Source: Odiellus spinosus (lineage: Eukaryota; Arthropoda; Arachnida; Opiliones; Phalangiidae). Taken from it: a stretch of 64,000 bases of DNA. The stretch covers positions 1,302,001 to 1,366,000 of the forward strand of contig OY987234.1 in NCBI GenBank assembly GCA_963920705.1, in the 5' to 3' direction. Below the pieces are notes generated by a model. It was not told the DNA's origin. It saw nothing but the letters and a program-made list of their open reading frames with translations, and did not search any database. The stretch's first letter is position 1; each line of letters begins with the position of its first letter. Shown here one piece after another: positions 25,730-38,144 of the stretch. A program made the position numbers and the translations under genes.

Positions 25730-28640
25730 TGTGGATCTACACTTGGGATATTTGTGGATCTACACTTGGGAAATTTGAGGGTCTACACTTGGGAAATTTG
25801 TGGATCTACACTTGGGAAATTTGTGGATCTACACTTGGGAAATTTGTGGATCTACACTTGGGAAATTTGTGGATCTGCACTTGGGAAATTTGTGGATCTA
25901 CACTTGGGAAATTTGTGGATCTACATTTGGGAAATTTGTGGATCTACACTTGGGAAATTTGTGGATCTACACTTGGGAAATTTGTGGATCTGCACTTGGG
26001 AAATTTGTGGATCTGCACTTGGAAAATTTGTGGATCTGCACTTGGAAAATTTGTGGATCTACACTTGGGAAATTTGTGGATCTACATTTGGGAAATTTGT
26101 GGATCTACACTTGGGAAATTTGTGGATCTACACTTGGGAAATTTGTGGATCTACACTTGGGAAATTTGTGGATCTACACTTGGGAAATTTGTGGATCTAC
26201 ACTTGGGAAAATTGTGGGTCTACACTTGGGAAATTTGTGGATCTACACTTGGGAAATTTGTGGATCTACACTTGGGAAATTTGGTGATCTACACTTGGGA
26301 AATTTGGTGATCTACACTTGGGAAATTTGGTGATCTACACTAGGGAAATTTGTGGATCTACATTTGGGAAATTTGTGGATCTACACTTGGGAAATTTGTG
26401 GATCTACACTTGGGAAATTTGTGGATCTACACTTGGGAAATTTGTGGATCTACACTTGGGAAATTTATGGGTCTACACTTGGGAAATTTGTGGATCTACA
26501 CTTGGGAAATTTGTGGATCTACACTTGGGAAATTTGGTGATCTACACTTGGGAAATTTGGTGATCTACACTTGGGAAATTTGTGGATCTACATTTGGGAA
26601 ATTTGTGGATCTACACTTGGGAAATTTGTGGATCTACACTTGGGAAATTTGTGGATCTACACTTGGGAAATTTGTGGATCTACACTTGGGAAATTTGGTG
26701 ATCTACACTAGGGAAATTTGTGGATCTACATTTGGGAAATTTGTGGATCTACACTTGGGAAATTTGTGGATCTACACTTGGGAAATTTGTGGATCTACAT
26801 TTGGGAAATTTGTGGATCTACACTTGGGAAATTTGTGGATCTACACTTGGGAAATATGTGGATCTACACTTGGGAAATTTGTGGATCTACACTTGGGAAA
26901 TTTGATTATCTGCACTTGGAAAATTTGTGGATGTACACTTGGGAAATTTGTGGATCTACACTTGGGAAATTTGTGGATCTGCACTTGGGAAATTTGTGGA
27001 TCTGCACTTGGAAAATTTGTGGATCTGCACTTGGAAAATTTGTGGATCTACACTTGGGAAATATGTGGATCTAAACTTGGGAAATTTGGTGATCTACACT
27101 TGGGAAATTTGGTGATCTACACTTGGGAAATTTGTGGATCTACACTTGGGAAATTTGTGGATCTACATTTGGGAAATTTGTGGATCTACACTTGGGAAAT
27201 TTGTGGATCTACATTTGGGAAATTTGTGGATCTACACTTGGGAAATTTGTGGGTCTACACTTGGGAAATTTGTGGATCTACACTTGGGAAATTTGTGGAT
27301 CTAAACTTGGGAAATTTGGTGATCTACACTTGGGAAATTTGGTGATCTACACTTGGGAAATTTGTGGATCTACATTTGGGAAATTTGTGGATCTACACTT
27401 GGGAAATTTGTGGATCTACACTTGGGAAATTTGTGGATCTACATTTGGGAAATTTGTGGATCTACACTTGGGATATTTGTGGATCTACACTTGGGAAATA
27501 TGTGGATCTACACTTGGGAAATTTGTGGATCTACACTTGGGAAATTTGATTATCTGCACTTGGAAAATTTGTGGATGTACACTTGGGAAATTTGTGGATC
27601 TGCACTTGGGAACTTTGTGGATCTGCACTTGGGAAAATTGTGGATCTGCACTTGGCAAATTTGTGGATCTGCACTTGGGAAATTTGTGGATCTACACTTG
27701 GGAAATTTGTGGATCTACATTTGGGAAATTTGTGGATCTACATTTGGGAAATTTGTGGATCTACACTTGGGAAATTTGTGGATCTGCACTTGGGAATTTT
27801 GTTGATCTACATTTGGGAAATTTGTGGATCTACACTTGGGAGATTTGTGGATCTACACTTGGGAAATTGGTGGATCTGCGCTTGGGAAATTTGTGGATCA
27901 GCACTTGGAAAATTTGTGGATCTACACTTGGGAAATTTGTGGATCTACATTTGGGAAATTTGTGGATCTACACTTGGGAAATTTGTGGATCTACACTTGG
28001 GAAATTTGTGGATCTACACTTGGGAAATTTATGGGTCTACACTTGGGAAATTTGTGGATCTACACTTGGGATATTTGTGGATCTACACTTGGGAAATTTG
28101 AGGGTCTACACTTGGGAAATTTGTGGATCTACACTTGGGAAATTTGTGGATCTTCACTTGGGAAATTTGTGGATCTACACTTGGGAAATTTGTGGATCTG
28201 CACTTGGGAAATTTGTGGATCTACACTTGGGAAATTTGTGGATCTACATTTGGGAAGTTTGTGGATCTACACTTGGGAAATTTGTGGATCTACACTTGGG
28301 AAATTTGTGTATCTGCACTTGGGAAATTTGTGGATCTGCACTTGGAAAATTTGTGGATCTGCACTTGGAAAATTTGTGGATCTACACTTGGGAAATTTGT
28401 GGATCTACATTTGGGAAATTTGTGGATCTACACTTGGGAAATTTGTGGATCTACACTTGGGAAATTTGTGGATCTACACTTTGGAAATTTGTGGATCTAC
28501 ACTTGGGAAATTTGTGGGTCTACACTTGGGAAATTTGTGGATCTACACTTGGGAAATTTGTGGATCTACACTTGGGAAATTTGGTGATCTACACTTGGGA
28601 AATTTGGTGATCTACACTTGGGAAATTTGGTGATCTACAT
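25730..28640 (+). repeat. Transition zone between domains A and B
   Basis: The 23-bp array continues, but the module order of domain A is lost: GATTATCTG starts occur only at 26904 and 27548. Private or rare variants cluster here: GATCTAAAC at about 27,071 and 27,301 (10 monomers apart), GGGAATTTTG near 27,790, GGAGATTTG near 27,840, AAATTGGTGG near 27,865, GATCAGCAC near 27,897, GATCTTCACTT near 28,150, GGGAAGTTTG near 28,253 and GTGTATCTGC near 28,308. Triple runs of TTGGTGATC occur near 26,280-26,335 and 28,580-28,635 instead of the usual pair. GGGAACTTTG, the domain B form of the domain A GGGAACATTG monomer, first appears near 27,608. Both limits are approximate. Confidence 0.6.
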
Positions 28641-29109
28641 TTGGGAAATTTGTGGATCTACACTTGGGAAATTTGTGGATCTACACTTGGGAAATTTGTG
28701 GATCTACATTTGGGAAATTTGTGGATCTACATTTGGGAAATTTGTGGATCTACACTTGGGAAATTTGTGGATCTACACTTGGGAAATATGTGGATCTACA
28801 CTTGGGAAATTTGTGGATCTACACTTGGGAAATTTGATTATCTGCACTTGGAAAATTTGTGGATGTACACTTTGGAAATTTGTGGATCTGCACTTGGGAA
28901 CTTTGTGGATCTGCACTTGGGAAAATTGTAGATCTCCACTTGGCAAATTTGTGGATCTGCACTTGGGAAATTTGTGGATCTACACTTGGGAAATTTGTGG
29001 ATCTGCACTTGGGAAATTTGTTGATCTACATTTGGGAAATTTGTGGATCTACACTTGGGAAATTTGTGGATCTACACTTGGGAAATTTGTGGATCTGCGC
29101 TTGGGAAAT

Positions 29110-30290
29110 TTGTGGATCTGCACTTGGAAAATTTGTGGATCTACACTTGGGAAATTTGTGGATCTACATTTGGGAAATTTGTGGATCTACACTTGGGAAA
29201 TTTGTGGATCTACACTTGGGAAATTTGTGGATCTACACTTGGGAAATTTGTGGGTCTACACTTGGGAAATTTGTGGATCTACACTTGGGAAATTTGTGGA
29301 TCTACACTTGGGAAATTTGTGGATCTACACTTGGGAAATTTGTGGATCTACACTTGGGAAATTTGCTGATCTACACTTGGGAAATTTGTGGATCTACATT
29401 TGGGAAATTTGTGGATCAACACTTGGGAAATTTGTGGATCTACACTTGGGAAATTTGTGGATCAACATTTGGGAAATTTGTGGATCCACACTTGGGAAAT
29501 TTGTGGATCTACACTTGGGAAATTTGTGGATCTACACTTGGGAAATTTGTGGATCTACACTTGGGAAATTTGATTATCTGCACTTGAATAATTTGTGGAT
29601 GTGCACTTGGGAAATTTGTGGATCTGCACTTGGGTACTTTGTGGATCTGCACTTGGGAAAATTGTGGATCTGCACCTGGCAAATTTGTGGATCTGCACTT
29701 GGGAACTTTGTGGATCTACACTTGGGAAATTTGTGGATCTACATTACGGAAATTTGTGGATCTACACTTGGGAAATTTGTGGATCTGCACTTGGGAAATT
29801 TGTGGATCTACATTTGGGAAATCTGTGGATCTACACTTGGGAAATTTGTGGATCTACACTTGGGAAATTTGTGGATCTACACTTGGGAAATTTGTGGATC
29901 TGCACTTGGAAATTTGTGGATCTACACTAATGAAATTTGTGGATCTACATTTGGGAAATTTGTGGATCTACACTTGGGAAATTTGTGGATATACACTTGG
30001 GAAATTTGATTATCTGCACTTGGAAAATTTGTGGATGTACACTTGGGAAATTTGTGGATCTACACTTGGGAAATTTGTGGATCTACATTTGGGAAATATG
30101 TGGATCTACACTTGGGAAATTTGTGGATCTACACTTGGGAAATTTGATTATCTGCACTTGGAAAATTTGTGGATGTACACTTGGGAAATTTGTGGATCTA
30201 CACTTGGGAAATTTGTGGATCTGCACTTGGAAAATTTGTGGATCTGCACTTGGAAAATTTGTGGATCTACACTTGGGAAATTTGTGGATC
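29110..30290 (+). repeat. 1.18-kb B block, first of three copies
   Basis: This block matches about 30,696-31,876 at offset 1,586 (69 monomers minus 1 bp), and its right part recurs near 33,340-34,240 at a further 2,299. Shared markers are GATCAACATTT followed by GGATCCACAC (GGATCC at 29,482, 31,068 and 33,367), GGGTACTTTG, ACATTACGG and CACTAATGAAA. It contains the first 22-bp monomer (near 29,901). GGGAAATCTG near 29,818 is private to this copy. Confidence 0.8.
29895..29945 (+). repeat. 22-bp monomer followed by CACTAATG/CACTAAGG: domain B phase marker (first copy)
   Basis: A CTGCAC monomer with CTTGGAAATTTG in place of CTTGGGAAATTTG is one base short. The next monomer carries CACTAATG or CACTAAGG. 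I count 20 copies, all in domain B, starting near 29,901, 31,487, 33,786, 35,602, 37,970, 40,729, 42,798, 43,832, 46,269, 48,316, 49,396, 50,177, 50,958, 52,727, 54,680, 56,657, 57,668, 58,932, 60,288 and 62,770. The first three are followed by CACTAATG and the rest by CACTAAGG. The pairing points to a single origin. Confidence 0.9.
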
Positions 30291-30695
30291 TACATTTGGG
30301 AAATTTGTGGATCTACACTTGGGAAATTTGTGGATCTACACTTGGGAAATTTGTGGATCTACACTTGGGAAATTTGGTGATCTACACTTGGGAAATTTGG
30401 TGATCTACACTTGGGAAATTTGTGGATCTACACTTGGGAAATTTGTGGATCTACACTTGGGAAATTTGTGGATCTACACTTGGGAAATTTGTGGATCTAC
30501 ATTTGGGAAATTTGTGGATCTACACTTGGGAAATATGTGGATCTACACTTGGGAAATTTGTGGATCTACACTTGGGAAATTTGTGGATCTACACTTGGGA
30601 AATTTGATTATCTGCACTTGGAAAATTTGTGGATGTACACTTGGGAAATTTGTGGATCTACACTTGGGAAATTTGTGGATCTGCACTTGGAAAAT

Positions 30696-31876
30696 TTGTG
30701 GATCTGCACTTGGAAAATTTGTGGATCTACACTTGGGAAATTTGTGGATCTACATTTGGGAAATTTGTGGATCTACACTTGGGAAATTTGTGGATCTACA
30801 CTTGGGAAATTTGTGGATCTACACTTGGGAAATTTGTGGGTCTACACTTGGGAAATTTGTGGATCTACACTTGGGAAATTTGTGGATCTACACTTGGGAA
30901 ATTTGTGGATCTACACTTGGGAAATTTGTGGATCTACACTTGGGAAATTTGCTGATCTACACTTGGGAAATTTGTGGATCTACATTTGGGAAATTTGTGG
31001 ATCAACACTTGGGAAATTTGTGGATCTACACTTGGGAAATTTGTGGATCAACATTTGGGAAATTTGTGGATCCACACTTGGGAAATTTGTGGATCTACAC
31101 TTGGGAAATTTGTGGATCTACACTTGGGAAATTTGTGGATCTACACTTGGGAAATTTGATTATCTGCACTTGAATAATTTGTGGATGTGCACTTGGGAAA
31201 TTTGTGGATCTGCACTTGGGTACTTTGTGGATCTGCACTTGGGAAAATTGTGGATCTGCACCTGGCAAATTTGTGGATCTGCACTTGGGAACTTTGTGGA
31301 TCTACACTTGGGAAATTTGTGGATCTACATTACGGAAATTTGTGGATCTACACTTGGGAAATTTGTGGATCTGCACTTGGGAAATTTGTGGATCTACATT
31401 TGGGAAATTTGTGGATCTACACTTGGGAAATTTGTGGATCTACACTTGGGAAATTTGTGGATCTACACTTGGGAAATTTGTGGATCTGCACTTGGAAATT
31501 TGTGGATCTACACTAATGAAATTTGTGGATCTACATTTGGGAAATTTGTGGATCTACACTTGGGAAATTTGTGGATATACACTTGGGAAATTTGATTATC
31601 TGCACTTGGAAAATTTGTGGATGTACACTTGGGAAATTTGTGGATCTACACTTGGGAAATTTGTGGATCTACATTTGGGAAATATGTGGATCTACACTTG
31701 GGAAATTTGTGGATCTACACTTGGGAAATTTGATTATCTGCACTTGGAAAATTTGTGGATGTACACTTGGGAAATTTGTGGATCTACACTTGGGAAATTT
31801 GTGGATCTGCACTTGGAAAATTTGTGGATCTGCACTTGGAAAATTTGTGGATCTACACTTGGGAAATTTGTGGATC
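30696..31876 (+). repeat. 1.18-kb B block, second copy
   Basis: This is the partner of 29,110-30,290 with all the listed markers, including GGATCC at 31,068 and the 22-bp monomer at about 31,487. After about 31,876 this copy continues with a plain monomer where the first has ACATTT. Confidence 0.8.
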
Positions 31877-33339
31877 TACACTTGGGAAATTTGTGGATCT
31901 ACATTTGGGAAATTTGTGGATCTACACTTGGGAAATTTGTGGATCTACACTTGGGAAATATGTGGATCTACACTTGGGAAATTTGTGGATCTACACTTGG
32001 GAAATTTGTGGATCTACACTTGGGAAATTTGATTATCTGCACTTGGAAAATTTGTGGATGTACACTTGGGAAATTTGTGGATCTGCACTTGGGAACTTTG
32101 GTGATCTACACTTGGGAAATTTGTGGATCTGCACTTGGGAAAATTGTGGATCTCCACTTGGCAAATTTGTGGATCTGCACTTGGGAAATTTGTGGATCTA
32201 CACTTGGGAAATTTGTGGATCTACATTTGGGAAATTTGTGGATCTACACTTGGGAAATTTGTGGATCTGCACTTGGGAAATTTGTTGATCTACATTTGGG
32301 AAATTTGTGGATCTACACTTGGGAAATTTGTGGATCTACACTTGGGAAATTTGTGGATCTGCGCTTGGGAAATTTGTAGATCTGCACTTGGAAAATTTGT
32401 GGATCTACACTTGGGAAATTTGTGGATCTACATTTGGGAAATTTGTGGATCTACACTTGGGAAATTTGTGGATCTACACTTGGGAAATTTGTGGATCTAC
32501 ACTTGGGAAATTTGTGGGTCTACACTTGGGAAAAATGTGGATCTACACTTGGGAAATTTGTGGATCTACACTTGGGAAATTTGTGGATCTACACTTGGGA
32601 AATTTGTGGATCTACACTTGGGAAATTTGCTGATCTACACTTGGGAAATTTGTGGATCTACATTTGGGAAATTTGTGGATCTACACTTGGGAAATTTGTG
32701 GATCTACACTTGGGAAATTTGTGGATCAACATCTGGGAAATTTGTGGATCTACACTTGGGAAATTTGTGGATCTACACTTGGGAAATTTGTGGATCTACA
32801 CTTGGGAAATTTGTGGATCTACACTTGGGAAATTTGATTATCTGCACTTGAATAATTTGTGGATGTGCACTTGGGAAATTTGTGGATCTGCACTTGGGAA
32901 CTTTGTGGATCTGCACTTGGGAAAATTGTGGATCTGCACCTGGCAAATTTGTGGATCTGCACTTGGGAACTTTGTGGATCTACACTTGGGAAATTTGTGG
33001 ATCTACATTACGGAAATTTTTGGATCTACACTTGGGAAATTTGTGGATCTACACTTGGGAAATTTGTGGATCTACACTTGGGAAATTTGATTATCTGCAC
33101 TTGGAAAATTTGTGGATGTACACTTGGGAAATTTGTGGATCTACACTTGGGAAATTTGTGGATCTGCACTTGGAAAATTTGTGGATCTGCACTTGGAAAA
33201 TTTGTGGATCTACACTTGGGAAATTTGTGGATCTACACTTGGAAAATTTGTGGATCTACACTTGGGAAATTTGTGGATCTTCATTTGGGAAATTTGTGGA
33301 TCTACACTTGGGAAATTTGTGGATCTACACTTGGGAAAT

Positions 33340-34240
33340 TTGTGGATCAACATTTGGGAAATTTGTGGATCCACACTTGGGAAATTTGTGGATCTACACT
33401 TGGGAAATTTGTGGATCTACACTTGGGAAATTTGTGGATCTACACTTGGGAAATTTGATTATCTGCACTTGAATAATTTGTGGATGTGCACTTGGGAAAT
33501 TTGTGGATCTGCACTTGGGTACTTTGTGGATCTGCACTTGGGAAAATTGTGGATCTGCACCTGGCAAATTTGTGGATCTGCACTTGGGAACTTTGTGGAT
33601 CTACACTTGGGAAATTTGTGGATCTACATTACGGAAATTTGTGGATCTACACTTGGGAAATTTGTGGATCTGCACTTGGGAAATTTGTGGATCTACATTT
33701 GGGAAATTTGTGGATCTACACTTGGGAAATTTGTGGATCTACACTTGGGAAATTTGTGGATCTACACTTGGGAAATTTGTGGATCTGCACTTGGAAATTT
33801 GTGGATCTACACTAATGAAATTTGTGGATCTACATTTGGGAAATTTGTGGATCTACACTTGGGAAATTTGTGGATATACACTTGGGAAATTTGATTATCT
33901 GCACTTGGAAAATTTGTGGATGTACACTTGGGAAATTTGTGGATCTACACTTGGGAAATTTGTGGATCTACATTTGGGAAATATGTGGATCTACACTTGG
34001 GAAATTTGTGGATCTACACTTGGGAAATTTGATTATCTGCACTTGGAAAATTTGTGGATGTACACTTGGGAAATTTGTGGATCTACACTTGGGAAATTTG
34101 TGGATCTGCACTTGGAAAATTTGTGGATCTGCACTTGGAAAATTTGTGGATCTACACTTGGGAAATTTGTGGATCTACATTTGGGAAATTTGTGGATCTA
34201 CACTTGGGAAATTTGTGGATCTACACTTGGGAAATTTGTG
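33340..34240 (+). repeat. B block, third partial copy
   Basis: This copy shares GATCAACATTT, GGATCC at 33,367, GGGTACTTTG near 33,519, ACATTACGG, the 22-bp monomer near 33,786 and CACTAATGAAA with the copies at 29,110 and 30,696. The offset from the second copy is 2,299 (100 monomers minus 1 bp). It is preceded by GATCTTCATT near 33,270, the first clear copy of that B marker. Confidence 0.75.
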
Positions 34241-35272
34241 GATCTACACTTGGGAAATTTGGTGATCTACACTTGGGAAATTTGTGGATCTACACTTGGG
34301 AAATTTGTGGATCTACACTTGGGAAATTTGTGGATCTACACTTGGGAAATTTGTGGATCTACATTTGGGAAATTTGTGGATCTACACTTGGGAAATTTGT
34401 GGATCTACACTTGGGAAATATGTGGATCTACACTTGGGAAATTTGTGGATCTACACTTGGGAAATTTGTGGATCTACACTTGGGAAATTTGATTATCTGC
34501 ACTTGGAAAATTTGTGGATGTACACTTGGGAAATTTGTGGATCTGCACTTGGGAACTTTGGTGATCTACACTTGGGAAATTTGTGGATCTGCACTTGGGA
34601 AAATTGTGGATCTCCACTTGGCAAATTTGTGGATCTGCACTTGGGAAATTTGTGGATCTACACTTGGGAAATTTGTGGATCTACATTTGGGAAATTTGTG
34701 GATCTACACTTGGGAAATTTGTGGATCTGCACTTGGGAAATTTGTTGATCTACATTTGGGAAATTTGTGGATCTACACTTGGGAAATTTGTGGATCTACA
34801 CTTGGGAAATTTGTGGATCTGCGCTTGGGAAATTTGTAGATCTGCACTTGGAAAATTTGTGGATCTACACTTGGGAAATTTGTGGATCTACATTTGGGAA
34901 ATTTGTGGATCTACACTTGGGAAATTTGTGGATCTACACTTGGGAAATTTGTGGATCTACACTTGGGAAATTTGTGGGTCTACACTTGGGAAAAATGTGG
35001 ATCTACACTTGGGAAATTTGTGGATCTACACTTGGGAAATTTGTGGATCTACACTTGGGAAATTTGCTGATCTACACTTGGGAAATTTGTGGATCTACAT
35101 TTGGGAAATTTGTGGATCTACACTTGGGAAATTTGTGGATCTACACTTGGGAAATTTGTGGATCAACATCTGGGAAATTTGTGGATCTACACTTGGGAAA
35201 TTTGTGGATCTACACTTGGGAAATTTGTGGATCTACACTTGGGAAATTTGTGGATCTACACTTGGGAAATTT

Positions 35273-37341
35273 GATTATCTGCACTTGAATAATTTGTGGA
35301 TGTGCACTTGGGAAATTTGTGGATCTGCACTTGGGAACTTTGTGGATCTGCACTTGGGAAAATTGTGGATCTGCACCTGGCAAATTTGTGGATCTGCACT
35401 TGGGAACTTTGTGGATCTACACTTGGGAAATTTGTGGATCTACATTACGGAAATTTTTGGATCTACACTTGGGAAATTTGTGGATCTGCACTTGGGAAAT
35501 TTGTGGATCTACATTTGGGAAATTTGTGGATCTACACTTGGGAAATTTGTGGATCTACACTTGGGAAATTTGTGGATCTACACTTGGGAAATTTGTGGAT
35601 CTGCACTTGGAAATTTGTGGATCTACACTAAGGAAATTTGTGGATCTACATTAGGGAAATTTGTGGATCTACACTTGGGAAATTTGTGGATATACACTTG
35701 GGAAATTTGTGGATCTGCACTTGGGAAATTTGTGGATCTGCACTTGGGAAATTTGTGGATCTGCACTTGGGAAATTTGTGGATCTACACTTGGGAAATTT
35801 GTGGATCTACACTTGGGAAATTTGTGGATCTACACTTGGGATATTTGTGGATCTACACTTGGGAAATTTGTGGATCTACACTTGGGAAATTTGTGGATCT
35901 ACACTTGGGAAATTTGTGGATCTACACTTGGGAAATTTGTGGATCTGCGCTTGGGAAATTTGTGGATCTGCACTTGGAAAATTTGTGGATCTACACTTGG
36001 GAAATTTGTGGATCTTCATTTGGGAAATTTGTGGATCTACACTTGGGAAATTTGTGGATCTACACTTGGGAAATTTGTGGATTTACACTTGGGAAATTTG
36101 TGGGTCTACACTTGGGAAATTTGTGGATCTACACTTGGAAAATTTGTGGATCTACACTTGGGAAATTTGTGGATCTTCATTTGGGAAATTTGTGGATCTA
36201 CACTTGGGAAATTTGTGGATCTACACTTGGGAAATTTGTGGATCTACACTTGGGAAATTTGTGGGTCTACACTTGGGAAATTTGTGGATCTACACTTGGG
36301 AAATTTGTGGATCTACACTTGGGAAATTTGTGGATCTACATTTGGGAAATTTGTGGATCTACACTTGGGAAATTTGTGGATCTACACTTGGGAAATTTGT
36401 GGATCTGCACTTGGGAAATTTGTGGATCTACACTTGGGAAATTTGTATATCTACATTTGGGAAATTTGTGGATCTACACTTGGGAAATTTGTGGATCTAC
36501 ACTTGGGAAATATGTGGATCTACACTTGGGAAATTTGTGGATCTACACTTGGGAAATTTGATTATCTGCACTTGGAAAATTTGTGGATGTACACTTGGGA
36601 AATTTGTGGATCTGCACTTGGGAACTTTGGTGATCTACACTTGGGAAATTTGTGGATCTGCACTTGGGAAAATTGTGGATCTCCACTTGGCAAATTTGTG
36701 GATCTGCACTTGGGAAATTTGTGGATCTACACTTGGGAAATTTGTGGATCTACATTTGGGAAATTTGTGGATCTACACTTTGGAAATTTGTTGATCTGCA
36801 CTTGGGAAATTTGTTGATCTACATTTGGGAAATTTGTGGATCTACACTTGGGAAATTTGTGGATCTACACTTGGGAAATTTGTGGATCTGCGCTTGGGAA
36901 ATTTGTAGATCTGCACTTGGAAAATTTGTGGATCTACACTTGGGAAATTTGTGGATCTACATTTGGGAAATTTGTGGATCTACACTTGGGAAATTTGTGG
37001 ATCTACACTTGGGAAATTTGTGGATCTACACTTGGGAAATTTGTGGGTCTACACTTGGGAAAAATGTGGATCTACACTTGGGAAATTTGTGGATCTACAC
37101 TTGGGAAATTTGTGGATCTACACTTGGGAAATTTGCTGATCTACACTTGGGAAATTTGTGGATTTACATTTGGGAAATTTGTGGATCTACACTTGGGAAA
37201 TTTGTGGATCTACACTTGGGAAATTTGTGGATCAACATTTGGGAAATTTGTGGATCTACACTTGGGAAATTTGTGGATCTACACTTGGGAAATTTGTGGA
37301 TCTACACTTGGGAAATTTGTGGATCTACACTTGGGAAATTT
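35273..37341 (+). repeat. B higher-order unit, 2,069 bp (90 monomers minus 1 bp)
   Basis: This is one of three units with identical length between AATAATTTG landmarks (35,273, 40,400 and 43,503). Its marker order includes GGGAACTTTG, CACCTGGCAA, ACATTACGG, AAATTTTTGG, the 22-bp monomer, CACTAAGG, ACATTAGGG, GGATATACAC, GGATATTTG, CTGCGC, GATCTTCATT (twice), GGATTTACAC, GTATATC, an A-like GATTATC/GATGT pair (36,560), GGGAAAAATG, TTGCTGATC and GATCAACATT. It closes at TTATTATCTG (37,342). Confidence 0.8.
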
Positions 37342-37755
37342 TATTATCTGCACTTGAATAATTTGTGGATGTGCACTTGGGAAATTTGTGGATCTGCACT
37401 TGGGAACTTTGTGGATCTGCACTTGGGAAAATTGTGGATCTGCACCTGGCAAATTTGTGGATCTGCACTTGGGAACTTTGTGGATCTACACTTGGGAACT
37501 TTGTGGATCTGCACTTGGGAAATTTGTGGATCTACACTTGGGAAATTTTATTATCTGCACTTGAATAATTTGTGGATGTGCACTTGGGAAATTTGTGGAT
37601 CTGCACTTGGGAACTTTGTGGATCTGCACTTGGGAAAATTGTGGATCTGCACCTGGCAAATTTGTGGATCTGCACTTGGGAAATTTGTGGATCTGCACTT
37701 GGGAACTTTGTGGATCTGCACTTGGGAAAATTGTGGATCTGCACCTGGCAAATTT
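37342..37755 (+). repeat. Local 9-monomer (207 bp) duplication
   Basis: TTATTATCTG with AATAATTTG occurs at 37,342 and again at 37,549. Each copy is followed by GATGTGCAC, GGGAACTTTG, GGGAAAATTG and CACCTGGCAA. The equivalent region at 42,469 has a single copy, so this is a local gain. Confidence 0.8.
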
Positions 37756-38144
37756 GTGGATCTGCACTTGGGAACTTTGTGGATCTACACTTGGGAAATT
37801 TGTGGATCTACATTACGGAAATTTTTGGATCTACACTTGGGAAATTTGTGGATCTGCACTTGGGAAATTTGTGGATCTACATTTGGGAAATTTGTGGATC
37901 TACACTTGGGAAATTTGTGGATCTACACTTGGGAAATTTGTGGATCTACACTTGGGAAATTTGTGGATCTGCACTTGGAAATTTGTGGATCTACACTAAG
38001 GAACTTTGTGGATCTACACTTGGGAAATTTGTGGATCTACATTACGGAAATTTTTGGATCTACACTTGGGAAATTTGTGGATCTGCACTTGGGAAATTTG
38101 TGGATCTACATTTGGGAAATTTGTGGATCTACACTTGGGAAATT

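Larger units (their letters stand above)
1..25730 (+). repeat. Domain A higher-order repeats
   Basis: This part of the array is made of A-type modules. Each starts with a GATTATCTGCACTTGGAAAA monomer and a GATGTACAC monomer. Most continue with GGGAACATTG, GGGAAAATTG and GGCAAATTTG monomers, then TTGTTGATC, CTGCGC, GGGTCT, paired TTGGTGATC, CACTAGGG and AAATATG variants. Module starts (the G of GATTATCTG) are at 318, 1054, 1905, 2273, 2917, 3653, 4527, 5677, 6229, 7172, 8299, 9035, 10277, 11036, 11910, 12830, 13566, 14233, 15360, 16280, 16441, 17384, 17890, 18787, 19661, 20696, 21200, 22419, 23454, 24351 and 25225. Spacing is 7 to 53 monomers, so the order of variants is conserved while blocks are gained and lost, as expected from unequal exchange. 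The last GGGAACATTG of this domain is near 25,280. No gene or unique sequence was found here. Confidence 0.85.

Noticed and set aside
29479-29490. BamHI-type palindrome TGTGGATCCACA as a protein operator
   Set aside because: It is a single-base change in the monomer, carried on copied blocks (29,482, 31,068 and 33,367), and needs no regulatory explanation.
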